The translations under genes and the position numbers were made by a program. A stretch of 64,000 nt of DNA from Rhinopomastus cyanomelas (lineage: Eukaryota; Chordata; Aves; Bucerotiformes; Rhinopomastidae), in the NCBI GenBank assembly GCA_013400115.1, contig VXBP01005118.1, positions 62,001-126,000 of the forward strand, in the 5' to 3' direction. Below the pieces are notes generated by a model that was given only the letters and a program-made list of their open reading frames with translations, was not told where the DNA came from and did not search any database. Of this stretch, positions 1 through 12,260 are shown piece by piece (the first letter of the stretch is position 1; every line of letters begins with the position of its first letter).

Positions 1-3000
1 CATCTTATTCTAACTTCATGGGTTTTTAATAGACACTGTTAGTAGTGAACAGTTGTCCTTAATAATGTGGTGTGTGTACAATAAAGCAAACTCTTAACAT
101 TATTATGTAGTGAGGCTGTCACACCAAATAACACGTTTTTTGCTTCAAATAAATGGCTGATTTAAAATCACATCACATTAGGCTGACTGGGGGTGCACTA
201 GCTCTCCTGGGTAGGTACAGGGTGAGCAGGGATACAGAAGCTCCATGTTTCCTGTGAGGGACACTGCATATTTGGCCACATGCAGCCTTCTCAGACCCCT
301 GCTTTGCTTTTAGGGAAAGGAAAGTTCTTTAGGAAACTTAAATGCTGATGGCAGCGTGACCTACCCTGTTTCTGGCAAGGGAGTTTGGGACAAGCCACTC
401 TTCTCCAAGTATCATGTCCAGGTGGGAGACTGGTTCCCAACTAGGCTGGAAAAATCAAATCCTATGAGAGAGTCAGGAGCTGGGTCAGCTGTAGCACTGG
501 GTTCTCCAAAGCTGAAGACAGAATTAGCCTGCAGGCTTCTGCAATGAGAATGAAGAAATACTGCAGCACTCTGAGCTGAAGTCTACAATCCTTCTTTCCT
601 CTAAGGTAGAGACCTGCCCAGACTGATTCTGCCCATACTTCCCTACAGAGAGGCTCAATTAAACATGAACCTGTAATGTTCATTCTTGTGGTGACAGAAG
701 TGGAACAGATTGCACCAGAGCCTCTCCGCTTGGATATGTGTCCTACAGATGTCTGGGATATCTAGGAAAGGCTTCCATGCCACTGATGGAGAAATGGGCT
801 TTCTGTCAGGCACAACTCTGTGCTGCTTGTCTGCTGCTGATGCTTCCAGACCTAGTTTTGCAGAAAATTATTTTTCAGACCTGTGACTGAAGCCTGTGTC
901 CCAGCAAAATAGGGAGACATCTAAGTATCATGGGATAACAGGGAGAAGTAGGGGAGGACAGCTGGATAACTAAGTTTGACCGTGGAAGGAAGGGAATTCT
1001 AGACTTTGAAACATTGTACTGAAAGAAAAAAGGCTACTGAAACATAATTTTTCCAGTATCATGCATGATTTAAGAACTCAAGCAGTTCCATAGCTTGGTT
1101 CACTTTAGTGCTTGTTTGCTTCACCTCATGACTACATCCTATTCTTCAGTGAAAAGAACATTATCACCAAAATTCCCTCAAAATGTAAGTCTGGGTCACA
1201 CTGCTAGAGGAATTCTGTATGAGAATCCTGGTGGATAATTACATTTTGGAGTGAGTCCAGGGGCGTTTGCACACATGACATGGTTCTGCAAGTTACTCCT
1301 ATAGAGTACAGAACTGATGAGCAATACATGCGTTTTCTGAATTGCTGTTTAAATTATTTGCTCTTCACTGGGTTGCCTTTTAATTGGGGCATGATGCGCG
1401 TGCACAGACTTAGCTCATGGTGACCACTAAAATTCTATAAAACAATGGAGCTTGCTCACAGATTTCCTTGGGTTTACTGTGTATTACCAAATTATTTTGA
1501 CAAACACTGAAGGTGCTGTTCTTCAATTTCCCACAGTGACAAACTCCTAGTGGCAAAGCCTAACGCTTCTCCTAGAATGAAAGGTGTATCTGTTCTGGGT
1601 CAGCCTGGGCATAGTGGGAAAAAAGCTTTGCAAGCAGAAGGTTTGTATCTTAGGTATTCAAAGACAGAAGATGGCACACACGAGTGTGGAGTAGAATTCC
1701 TAGATATTTTAACAACCCCAAATAATTGTTTTTAACACTGACTTCTGTGAAGTCATGCTGATATTTCTCCTTCTCCCAAAAAATAGGAGATGCTCATCAA
1801 CTTGGAGGAAGCTAAACAGAAAAGGTGTTTTACTAGCCCTCTGCTCGTCTTCAGAGCAGAGGAAATAAACATCCATTAAGCATGACCAAACTATGGCCTA
1901 TTGCCCTTGCTTGAAGTGATTTCTAGCCATTACCAGTACCACCAACTACTTGTACTACCTTTTAACCTCATGAGCCAAACAAACCATGACTTACACTGGC
2001 ATGAGGTTCAAGCAGACAATTAACCCACTGTCCCTAATAGCTTCCCTTCTCTTGAGGAGGGTGCACTGTACAGTTAGAAGGAAAGCTGAGTCACTAAACT
2101 AATTTGATATCCCTACATTTGTCAGAGTAGTTGAGTGTGTGTTGCACTTTCCGTTGGCATCAGACGGTGCAGGTCTAGTATTGTGCTGAATGAGGGCCAG
2201 AGCAGTGGTTGTATCCCTGTCACATCCAGCAACCTGCAGGAAAATGAGAGGCAAACTCACTGCCACTTTTGAAACTGCAGGTCTTGCTTTGGCCTGACAT
2301 TGTGCTTTATAGCCCAACTTGTGATTCTTTACTTTTCCTCACATAGAGGGGAAAAATACTGAGTGGGCATGCAAGGAATACCAGACTAACAAACCTGAAA
2401 ACCTCTGTCTCTGTATGCTCAGATATATGGCTACTGATTTGCAGAAGTTGGTTTAGACCAGGCATGTCAATACTTATTACATTTGCCATCTTTCTGGAAT
2501 ATTGAGTAAAAGCATTTGCTACCTAAAGATGACAGATGAGTGCTCTCTGAATTCAGAACCTTTTACATCAAGTGAAGGAAATCCTTGTGTCTCCTTCCAA
2601 AGTCAGACATTTAATAAGGATTCAGAGGCCAGTTTGTTCACTTGCATTGCCAGGAGAGAGCCTGTGCTGAGAAAGAGGACTAATCCCAGGTAAGCTCCAG
2701 ACAGCTGTCAGGGTGGCATGGGTGACAAATTGCAACTGAATTGTGCTGAAGTCAAACTGAAGACCTACAAAAACCCTCTCTGTGTCCTCTTGCTAGCCCT
2801 GGAGCCAGACCTAGGGTTGAGCAACTGTTGAAACTTCATTTGATATTAGAAATTCTGGGTTGAAGTGGATGGCTTCTTTATTCCAACGGAAGTAGCTGCT
2901 CAGCGCTGAACTGTAGTCCGAATACTGCCACATCATTTTCAGTTCTGAATCTCAGTTTGGTCTGTAGGTTTTGCAGCTATTTCTTGTGATTATGGATCTT

Positions 3001-4477
3001 TTTCTGTTTAGTCCAAGCCAGAGAAAACCACCTGTTATTGTCATATGTTTGTTCACTTTGTTATGAAGCAGATTTACGGAAAATATTTACATTGGTACAT
3101 TTAGAAGATTTGCATTTGAGGTCTGTGTTTGCACGTTGTCCAGTGTGGTGTTGGTTCAACTGTTGTTTTATTCGTACTTTAAATAACAAGTGCAGACTCA
3201 TCCACAGCCTGCATGAAGGAAGTTAAAGAAGAGACCACTGTCCTTTCATTGTGCTGACATAAGAACATCTGAAAAAAGAAAATGTTTACTAGTGTAATAT
3301 TTGATTAGACTGTGGTTTCATTTAGATGCAGTATTATTTATATCTCAGAGCTGCCTGACATTAAAATGCTGTAAGGAAATCTTTGTACAAAGTCAGAGAT
3401 CAATTAATTGTATCATTGCCCTGCTAACTGACTGTATTTCTCAAAGAAGACATTCCAGATGCAGCTACAGATGTTTAAATTGTGAGCAAAACAACATTAT
3501 GGAGCCTACAAGTTTTTTCTCTAACTTAGTTTTAATCTGTGCCAATAAATGAAAGGGTGAGCATAACATACGGATTCAGGGATGACAGCCTGCACCAGAC
3601 TAGTTTGATATTTCCCCATGAGTGGGGATGCTGCCATTAGCAGGGTTGTTTTAAGTATACTATGAGATAAAGCTGGCTCTTTGCATTTAAAATATTACTT
3701 AAATGACATTCAGGCAACCTTTTGCTAGATCAGATAATTACATCTTAAATTTTCTCCTTCCTTACAAGTCCTGTCAAGGCTGCATGTCATCAGCATGCTG
3801 GATAGAAAGCAAAACCTAATGCAGTTATTTAAAATTCTCAAAACAGCATAATGGATGCAGTTGTTTAATTTGCAATAAAATGCATTCACATCGACTTAGC
3901 ACTGTAATTTGTGCCCCCTTTGGAGACACATCCAGCTCTACTGGGGTTTTCCTCAATGGTGGGATGTTTTTGAAGGATCCATACTGTTTTGTGCCCATTA
4001 CCATTGCCTCCTCCAAGCCACTTGTACTATGCTGACAGCTGCATGAGGTGAAAATCTAACAGCTCAGAGGAAAACTAAAGGTCAGGAATGGTGGCACAAC
4101 CCAGTCTGGATATGATCGATGGCATAGACTCAAGTAGACACTTTGTGTGTTGGTGCCATACAGCCAAGTAGTATCTTTTAGGCACATTCATTCAAGTCAA
4201 GTGCAGGGTACCACGACTGGTCTCATCAACACTGCATCTAGACACAGTGTCATCCTCCATTTCTTACCCAGTGGTCTCTTCAGCGCTCTTAGCCACTGTA
4301 TCACCAGAGAGGCCATCCTTTCCTGAACATCTGTTCAAACCTCTTTCACTTGTAATCTTCCAGAATACAACCTTTCACCTGAAAGGCATCTTGATTCTTT
4401 TGTTGTAGCGGGTTAAAACTAAGAAACTGCTTTGCAGTGAAGTGTTGATGACATTTCGGATAAATTTGCCAGACAAC

Positions 4478-5758
4478 AGATAGCTTAGGGAAACTGGAAA
4501 AAAGGTTTATTAACCCTATAACTGTATATAGAAAAGAAGAAGAGGTTATGCAAGTCAGTGCACACAAACTAGAAACTGTGTCACAAATGCCATCACACAT
4601 TCTGAGAAAAATACAGTGGGAGGTCACTATTTTTTGGGCCTTGGGTCTTCTTTCACATTAGAGATCTGGGAAAAAATATCATGTCAGTCGAGACGAGTAC
4701 CACCACCCTCTCTATTATTCACACATCACCCCCATCTGTGGTACAGCGAGACCCAAACTGCAGACTGGTGAATTCTTCAACTCTTCAGCGTAGGTTTTTC
4801 AGCTCAACGCTCTCGGGATGGCCTGATTCCTCAGCACCTGAACTGCATCCCTCGGTGTAGGAGACATGCGTTTCAAACAAAGAACCCAGACTCTGTCTTT
4901 CATACCCAAGGTTTAAGGATTCTCAAGTCCTTCTGCTTTCTTCAGCTATTCACCAAGTAATTCTCCCCTAATACTTAAGCACTCCCAGTCTTTCTCAGCG
5001 GCAGAAATGACAAACAGCCTCTTTTCCTGCTGATCAGTCTCTCCAAAATGGCGGCGAGCAGCCGCATAGCCCCGGCCACCGATGGAGACCACTGCATGGC
5101 TGCATCAGCAGGGCCGCCCCCAACATGCTGCACGTGGCCCCTCCCCTCCCCTCCCCTCTCCTCTCTTTCAGCTCCAGGAGGAAGAGGAGTACCCCAGCTC
5201 ACCGTGATGCTGAAGGGCTGCTCCGTGGNNNNNNNNNNNNNNNNNNNNNNNNNNNNNNNNNGGGGGGGATCGCACAGGGTCCGAGTCGGAGCGGGGACAG
5301 CTGTGTGGAGCCGCTGCATCTCCTTCCCGCAGTGGTGGGGTCACGGCACTGGAAGCCGTGGCAAGTTGCGACCGGTGCCGGGCCAGGGCTGGCACTGCGA
5401 GGAGCCCTCCTCCTCCACCCTGCCATTTACAGGAGCGGAGTGGACCCGGCAAGCACCCTCCCTCCCATTTCCAACAGGGAAAACAGTGGAGGGAGCTGCT
5501 GGAAGCTGCAGCCGAGCCCCCCAATCACCCCGGGAACGGGGGGGGGGGGGGGGGGGGAAGTTAAACCCCGTGCTGGGCTGGAAGCCCTCAGCCCAAAAGA
5601 GCGAACAAAGAGCCCAGTCAGCTTTTATAGGCAGCTGCGCCCTTCTGGGGCAGGTCCTGGCACAGTGACGCCTCCTCCAGGACAGGTTCCTGTGGGGAGG
5701 GGTCCTCTGAGAGCAACACAACTTCTTTTGTTCTTTATGAAAGCAGAACTTCTGCACA
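4478..5758 (-). mobile_element. Endogenous retroviral LTR, antisense to HTR2C, gapped
   Basis: Read on the minus strand, this block has the layout of a retroviral LTR. A TG start near 5758 is followed by a TATA box (TATAAAAG at 5622-5629) and then a TCTTTGTTCGC initiator-like stretch. A GC-rich, G-homopolymer region with an assembly gap comes next. An AATAAA signal near 4503-4508 lies about 30 bp before the LTR end. The same arrangement, with clear similarity at both ends and around the TATA box and poly(A) signal, recurs in the plus orientation at 35976-36720. Similarity between the copies continues past the LTR end to about 4448 and includes a TGG that could begin a primer-binding site. This copy is about 500 bp longer than the other. 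The family is not named because I cannot search a repeat library. Confidence 0.75.
5229..5261. other. Assembly gap (33 N) inside the LTR
   Basis: A run of 33 Ns is flanked by a G homopolymer and lies in the GC-rich part of the LTR. A second G homopolymer is at about 5538-5559. Both suggest sequencing dropout rather than a biological boundary. Reading frames crossing it are not meaningful. Confidence 0.97.
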
Positions 5759-7141
5759 TCTGAAAATTCTGGTAATTCAACATTTGTGTAGATGGTGTCC
5801 CTGTGCTTAGCCGTGCTAGAAAGTGCTGTTTAAGGGATAGGGGTAGCTTTAGGATCGCCTTTTTCTACTTTAGAAAAATTCAGGCTAAAATCTTAAATGT
5901 AAATTCAGTTTTTTGCATAACCCAGCACTCAGAAGTTCAGTGTCAGGACAACATTAAATTCCACCCTGTTGATGGCAAAATTGGAAGCGCTGGCAGTGCT
6001 GCCCTTGAGACCAGCTGTTCCTCTAGCCAGGAAGCTTGGGTGCACTCACATGGTCCCTTCTGTGGATGTACTGGTAATTGCTGATGACTGCAGGGGGTCA
6101 AGCAAGACGTTCTGTACTTTTCAGGCATGATGGAGATTTTAGGCACTCTTGGATGTCTCTGAGTCATTTGTCTATGTGAATCTGAAGGAAATAAAATGGC
6201 CAAGAAGAGATAACATAGCTTAACGCTTACTGATGTGGTATTTCATGCTAAGAAATACTTTCAATCCTAGATAAGAGAAAGAGAAGAGAAACATTTAAAT
6301 TCTTCCGTTCCTTTGGGAATAATGCAATGCAGTCATGTTAAAACTGGATGTAATTGCTTTCTATTTTTGTAAAGCCTGTGGCAACTATGAAACTTTAAAG
6401 TGAACACTGGAAAGTCTGGTTAGTATAAAATGCTTCAGTTGCAAACATTAATGGTGCAATAGGCATAAAAAGGCTTTTAGCAGTGGGCAGGGGTAGGCTT
6501 TTTTCCACAGCCCACAACAGGATTTTCCTGGAACTTATGAAAGAATATTCAAAAGCTGCAAAATTTATTAGAAAGTGACAGCTGTTGTATATGTCTTGTG
6601 GGTTGCTGTTTGCTGTTGTCTGCATGGTGCACAGAGTTGCAGCAATGAAACCTGAGCAAATGCCATTAGTGAGTATTCCACTTCTCATTTTGAAAGGCCA
6701 CATCCTCATTTGTCCATGAATTAGGTGAGGCATCGCCTAGATTTTTGACATTGACCTTTCTAAGAGTCAGAGTACTACACAGACCAATAGATCAGTGTAT
6801 TGTCTGGAAGACATCTGAGGCAGTTAGAAGATGATCAAGCGGTGCTTCAAGCATGCGCTGTGTCAACTGTTCTAACCACTAGGAAGTTGTGCTTTGTGCT
6901 GGGATTCATTCAAACGTGATTCAAACTTTTTTCATTTGGTTCGTTCAAGATGTGCTACTAGTTAAAGCTAAATGTAAATGCAGTAGATATCAGACCCTCA
7001 AAATAAGAAATATTTTATGTGGTTTAGCTTTTTGCCGAACTGATCAACAATGGTAACTGAGACTGCATTTCAACTGATAAGCATCTCCTGTTCCTATCCT
7101 CCCCCTGCTACATCAGGCTTTTTCCTGTGTGGGTGCATATA

Positions 7142-7192
7142 CATGTATACATAGACAGTCTGTGTGTGTGTGCGTGTATGTATAGATATGTA
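7142..7192. repeat. Short impure (TG)n / TATG microsatellite
   Basis: Alternating TG dinucleotides interrupted by TATG and TGCG units. It is a simple repeat with no sign of function. Confidence 0.6.
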
Positions 7193-7220
7193 AAACGTCA
7201 TCATGATCGTAACAGACAAA

Positions 7221-7485
7221 ATCGCAGAATTGCCTAGGTTGGAAAAGGACCAAATTTCTTTGAGATTAACTGAAGATCATCAAGTCCATGCATTAACCCA
7301 GTGGTGACAAATCCTTGACTAAACCATATCCCTGAGTACAATGTTTAGATGACCCCGGTGAAGAAAAATCCACCACCTGAACAACCTATTCCAATGTCCG
7401 ATAACCCTTTCAGTGGAGTAATTATTCCTAATATCCAGTCTAAACCTCCTTTGGTGCAACTTATTCTTCCAGTGTGACTTTGGAG
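7221..7485 (-). mobile_element. Old CR1 LINE 3' fragment
   Basis: The plus strand reads as the reverse complement of a CR1 3' end: a GCAGAATTGCCTAGGTTGGAAAAGGACC-like start, then ATCATCAAGTCCA, then decayed 3' UTR/RT C-terminal sequence with matches such as ATTCCAATGTCCGATAACCC. Many substitutions mark it as much older than the CR1 copies at 15-18 kb. It is noncoding. Confidence 0.65.
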
Positions 7486-7527
7486 AGTGATTTTTTTTTT
7501 TACCCTTTCATCCGAATCAGCAAAAAG

Positions 7528-7610
7528 AATAATAGAATTATTTTGCTTGGAATAAATCTTCAAGATCATCAAGTCCAACCATGGACCCAGCACTGTCAGG
7601 TCACAACAGT
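7528..7610 (-). mobile_element. Second old CR1 3' fragment
   Basis: A separate diverged CR1 3' end in the same orientation, recognised by AATAGAATTATTTTGCTTGGAA followed by ATCATCAAGTCCAACCATGGACCC. It lies about 40 bp from the previous fragment and suggests two independent old insertions. Confidence 0.55.
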
Positions 7611-10600
7611 GTCATGTGTTATGAAGCCTTTTCCAAATTCCTGTTCATGACTGGAAAAAAAAATATCGCTGCAGTTTACTGTGAATTTGCAATGAGAAAT
7701 TTCTGAACTACAAGGATGAATTTCACATAACCCTTCACTTGATTGTGATGTGACCAATATTTTGTCCCTATTATTCCAGGTTTGTTCCAGGTGTTACTCT
7801 GTACCTTCCTAGGAGGCATCCCAGGTGGTGCCATAGAAGCAGTCAATATGTACACGCAATGGTAACTCCTTCAAATGTAAATCTAGTGAGTCAGCCCGTT
7901 TGCGGTGTCTGGTGTGTCTGTAGTGTACTCCCAGCTCCTGTCTACTCCATCTTTGCACAAAAGCTGGGTAAATCTCATGAAATTTTGTTCCAGGCTTTGC
8001 GAAGAAGGAAATGGTTTTGTATGGGCCTCCATCTACTCTGCTGTCCCACAGTTTATTTTCAGCTGCAGGTTCAAACACCTTTCTTTTTCTTTTTTTTTCC
8101 AGTTCAACCATTTCCCTGCAATCTGGACTAATTCTATTGTACCATCTGACACAATTGATTTTGCTTCCATTGGGTGTGTTTTGGTTTACTCAGTCACCTC
8201 CTCCTGCAGTGACTGTTAGTTTTGACTCTCACGCAGCGAAGAGCACAGTAACGGAGTGTGTAACGTGTTTTATCCGTAGGCACAAAACCTTTGACAAAAG
8301 TGGTTGAATTTCGTTATTGCCATCTTTCCTGATAGCACAAAAAATTTAAGAGAGCTTTCACCCATTAGCTACACAGAGATGGTCTGTAGCTTTGCCAAAA
8401 TACCTCTGTATTCTCCTGCCAGCAGTCTGTGTGCATTTCAGCTGCACGCTGTGCGCACAGGAACTGTGGTTTACTTCTTAAGGTCAGATGATGAAACCTC
8501 ACTTGCGGACCATGACTCCCAGTTATATTTAACTGTTTGATTTATGTCTCCTCTGAAGAACAAAACCTTCCAATGTTCCATGAAATGCTGTTCTGTGTTG
8601 GAGACTGAAGCAGGATACACAGGCATTCTGCTGAAGTTTCCTTCCAGGACTTCGTACAATGTGGTTTTATTCTGATCAGAGCCAGAAGCTGACACTGATC
8701 TAAAAGTAGTGTAATTGTAATAGTCTCCTATGTAATAGTCTTCTATAATTCATAGGCTTTTGTCTATGAGTTTGTCCACTGGAAACTTCCAGCATCCACA
8801 AATGTCTGGGGGCAAAAAAACCCAAAAGAATCTGCAGTTTGATTACATGCTGGGTAAAGACATACAGCCTTTTATTCTGATCTGCTGCATCCATCTAACT
8901 TCCTTCAGCGCTCTCCTGGCTGGTCTACTAAATATATGACTGATTTTAAGGACACAGACTAATTCAAGATACAAAAATCAGAGTTTCTTACAAGTAATTT
9001 GGGTTTTGCTTACACAGGTGTTCAGTACTGTTTAATTCTTTCTGGAGTCGAGCTTGGACTGATGCATGCTTTCCATCGGAAATTTTATTTGAGAAAGCTT
9101 AGGAGTGCTGAGGTCCAAGAATTAATGTCTCTCAGTCGTCTGCACTTCTAAATATATGGGAGTTGCTATTCTTTGTGTATGAAATGAGAGAAAACAGAAC
9201 AGATTAGAGAAATGTTACTTTTGGTGGCTGCAGTGTTTCTGAGGACAAGATTGTTTTAAAGGCATATCATCCTTAAAACAATCGTTCTTTTAGTCCTTGT
9301 TTGTATCTCGGCACAGTCACAGGGCTCATTTCCTATGTCTTGTACATTTATTCAAAACAGAATGGCATGAAGCATTTTCTCTTTATTACAAATTTTCGAG
9401 CTTTGTAAGCTCTGTAGATATTTTTCCAATGCATACTCCATGCTTAATTAAAAGTAATTGCGGTTTTGGATAGAATACTTATTATGCCTTTCCTGTCAAA
9501 GCATGTAGTCTTGCGCTACAAGCTGCCATTCTGCAAATTTCCAGAGTGACATTTTAGTATGTCAGACCATTTTAGGAAACTTCTTCTGAAAGTCAAATAC
9601 TTCTGCGCGTAACTGCCTTTTCGACTAGAAGCACAACGGAATGACTTGGGACAATAAAGACTAAAAGGATTAGCAATTAGGAGAGCTCTCATATCACCTT
9701 TATCTTCAAAGACATCCTGACTGTTTGCCAGGGCAGTGGTTCTTGACCGCATTACGCTGATCTTTTGGTGGCTGTGATTCCTGCAATGCCAGAGCTCTCA
9801 CATCAGATGACAGCTACTAACCTCACACCATGGGTAGGAATGTTTGCTGTTGATTTGGCTTCTGCTCACTTTTTGGCTGTAATCCTGTTGCCTAGTTCAC
9901 ATTCATAGCAGAATTTTTTCCAGGAGAATCAGTCATGCAAAGTGGGTAATTCAAAGGAAAAGGAGAGGCTGTTCATCATCCAAGAATGGTGGAAAGGTGA
10001 TTGCTGTAGAAACCTCTTCCGGGTCTAGTAAATGTCAAGGATCAGATTGTACCTGCTGTAACACCATAGATTAGCCTGGAGTTGCTCCCACGCACAGAGA
10101 GCCTGGAGGACTGGTAGCCCTTTCTGGTGACACTGGAGATTTTTCTGGCTGTTTGCCTGATGGGGAAAGCAGTCATCACCATCCCCCTGTGCAGGGGCTG
10201 CTGCACAGTCATGATCATCCCGCCCATATTGACAAGGATCTCTTCATCCATCAGAGCACAATCCCTGGTGTTTTTCTCCAGGTCCTGTGCATATAGGTCA
10301 TTTTAGCCTGCACTGGAAAGCTACTTATAGCAACTCAGAGGCGAAGGATCAAGGGATGCAGTGTGGCTGAAAGTGTTGCAGACAGGGCTGGGAGCAAAAG
10401 CCTGGGGTTGTACAGGGAGCGCAAGTACCAGTTGGAGAAGATCAGACTTGTTCTTCCCTGGGGTATGCACCGTGGCATCATTAAAGAACCAGAAGCTCAG
10501 AGGTGTGCTCTGAGCTCCACTGCAGGTTGATAGAAGTGCTATTGCAAAGAGCAGGAGTAGGAGGTGCAGAATTTGATCACAGCTTTGTAAAGCGGCTGAG

Positions 10601-12059
10601 TCACAATTTAAGCAAGTTCAATTCATTGTACAGCAGAAGTGCCTTTTAAAGATGCTCCAGCCACAGAATGCTTTACTTAGTTTCCTTTGATAAGGACCTC
10701 TTAAATGCTTACTGCTTTTGATTTCAGTCAACTTACAGGCCATCTAGCAGGGGCAGTGCAAACTTGCTGAAATAAATGGTTTATCTCCCCAGTGCTGAGG
10801 TGATGTTGTACGGGTTTTGTGAGTTACTTAGCCCTTCTGTGGGTTTCCCACTGGTAAAATGAGCTAATCTAAGTCTGCTGTGCAATTTGTGAGTGGTTTC
10901 TTTGCTGGGACAGTTAATAATAATTTCCTAATCCTGGCTTTATGCATGTAAAGTGTCTTGGATCTCTCTTGGCTGGGTAATTTGATTCAAAATATGCTTT
11001 CTGAGACTTAACATTTCTCCCTTTCTGTTCAAGATTAGTAGGATGGAGCTGCATCATTCGTAATATAACATTGGTTCTACAGAGTGATATTTCTGATCCT
11101 TTGGGTAAACATCAAGATTGCTTTAGCTATCCATGTTGTGAATGAAGACACAAGAATATCTCATTATTACACTATTATGAGGTCTCTCATGGCTTCAGCT
11201 GCTATAGATAGAGTTTGTTTTGATAAGTGTGCTGGAAGCCCAGAGCTTGGCAGGACACGGTATTGATCTAACGCAGTTTCATTCGAAGCATTAACAAGGG
11301 AGTACCATTCATGAATCAATGTTATCTGAGTTTTCATTTAAATACCAGTCCTTCCTGTGGATCTTTCTGGGTCACTTTTGTTCTCAAGCTGTACTTCAGC
11401 GCTGAGTGAACTGATAAATGGAAGCGCCCAAACCAGCTGCATACCAGCTGCTGTCAGCTGTAGCTATCTAGTCCGTTGAGTTTCCTGGAATACTTGTTTC
11501 TGTAACGAAACTCACGTACTCACGTCTCTCTACCTTCAAGGCAGTTTTCAAATTTCAGCCACTCGATTCCAGCTGCTCTGTAAGGAGCAAGTTTTCTTCT
11601 GCGATTAAGGCACACTGCCCAGAGAGAATATGCAAGGTGAAGTAGTGTCATTTAGCTAGTTGTTAGTATGTGTGGAGGAACTGTCTGCTGCCTTTCTCCT
11701 CAGCAGACAGGAACTGAGAAGTACATATCAAGAGAGCTTTAGAAAGGATCTAGGTGATGCCAGGTGAAAAAAGTGTAATGATGTAATATTTGATTTTGTA
11801 AAGATATGGAGGAAAGATGGATAGAGGAACAGAGCTAGAATGGTCACATGGAGGCACTGCAAAATTAATGTTTCTTTGCCTTTAGCTACTGGTCATGGAA
11901 AACGAATGTGTGGTGCTGCTGGGAGAGCAGGCTTCACGAGAGCTTTTTGTCCACTCTTCATGCACGTGCCCCCCAATGCTTTCTCCTAAATGATGGCCTC
12001 GCTTCCCCAATTACTTCCTTTTCTGTTTTTCTTTCATTTCTTTTCTCTCTATGTTTCAG

Positions 12060-12260
12060 ATTATGCTTGGCCTTTGCCTAAACAGTTGTGCCCTATATGG
12101 ATTTCCCTAGATGTGCTCTTTTCAACTGCATCTATTATGCATCTCTGTGCCATCTCTCTTGATCGATATGTAGCAATACGCAATCCCATTGAGCACAGCC
12201 GCTTCAATTCCCGCACCAAGGCTATTATGAAAATTGCTGCAGTTTGGACCATATCCATAG
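12060..12260 (+). CDS. HTR2C: HTR2C coding exon 5 (TM3-ICL2-TM4), serotonin receptor 2C
   Basis: This 201-nt exon is bounded by AG at 12058-12059 and a GTAAGC donor at 12261. It enters in phase 1 (two bases complete a codon begun in the previous exon) and leaves one base for the next. It encodes 66 full codons: the start WPLPKQLCPIW with the TM3 cysteine that disulfide-bonds to ECL2; ISLDVLF with the amine-binding Asp of TM3; the DRY motif (AISLDRYVAI); the ICL2 segment IRNPIEHSRF; and TM4 (MKIAAVWTISI). The receptor is a plasma-membrane GPCR that couples serotonin to Gq/phospholipase C. WPLPKQLCP and the exact ICL2 sequence fit subtype 2C better than 2A or 2B. The ICL2 codons ATA CGC AAT CCC ATT keep every adenosine that is edited in mammals. 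The reading frame opens upstream at 11990, but that part is intron. Confidence 0.95.

Larger units (their letters stand above)
1..12059 (+). other. HTR2C: HTR2C intron upstream of coding exon 5 (3' part)
   Basis: This is noncoding sequence running up to a strong splice acceptor (pyrimidine-rich tract, then AG at 12058-12059). Its place in the HTR2C gene follows from the exon that starts at 12060. The preceding exon is outside the window. I saw no conserved exon here. The short open frames are scattered on both strands and lack protein-like conservation, apart from the minus-strand frame at 10042-10600 discussed under findings. Recognisable inserts are one antisense LTR (about 4478-5758) and decayed CR1 pieces near 7.2-7.6 kb. 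I looked for the mature sequences of the HTR2C-hosted mammalian microRNAs as I remember them (miR-448, 764, 1264, 1298, 1911, 1912) and saw none. Confidence 0.8.

Noticed and set aside
5048..5763. Frames of up to 212 codons across the first N gap
   Set aside because: They translate Ns and GC-rich LTR sequence; not coding.
1..12059. HTR2C-hosted microRNAs such as miR-448
   Set aside because: No match to the remembered mature sequences in either orientation by eye; they may lie further upstream.
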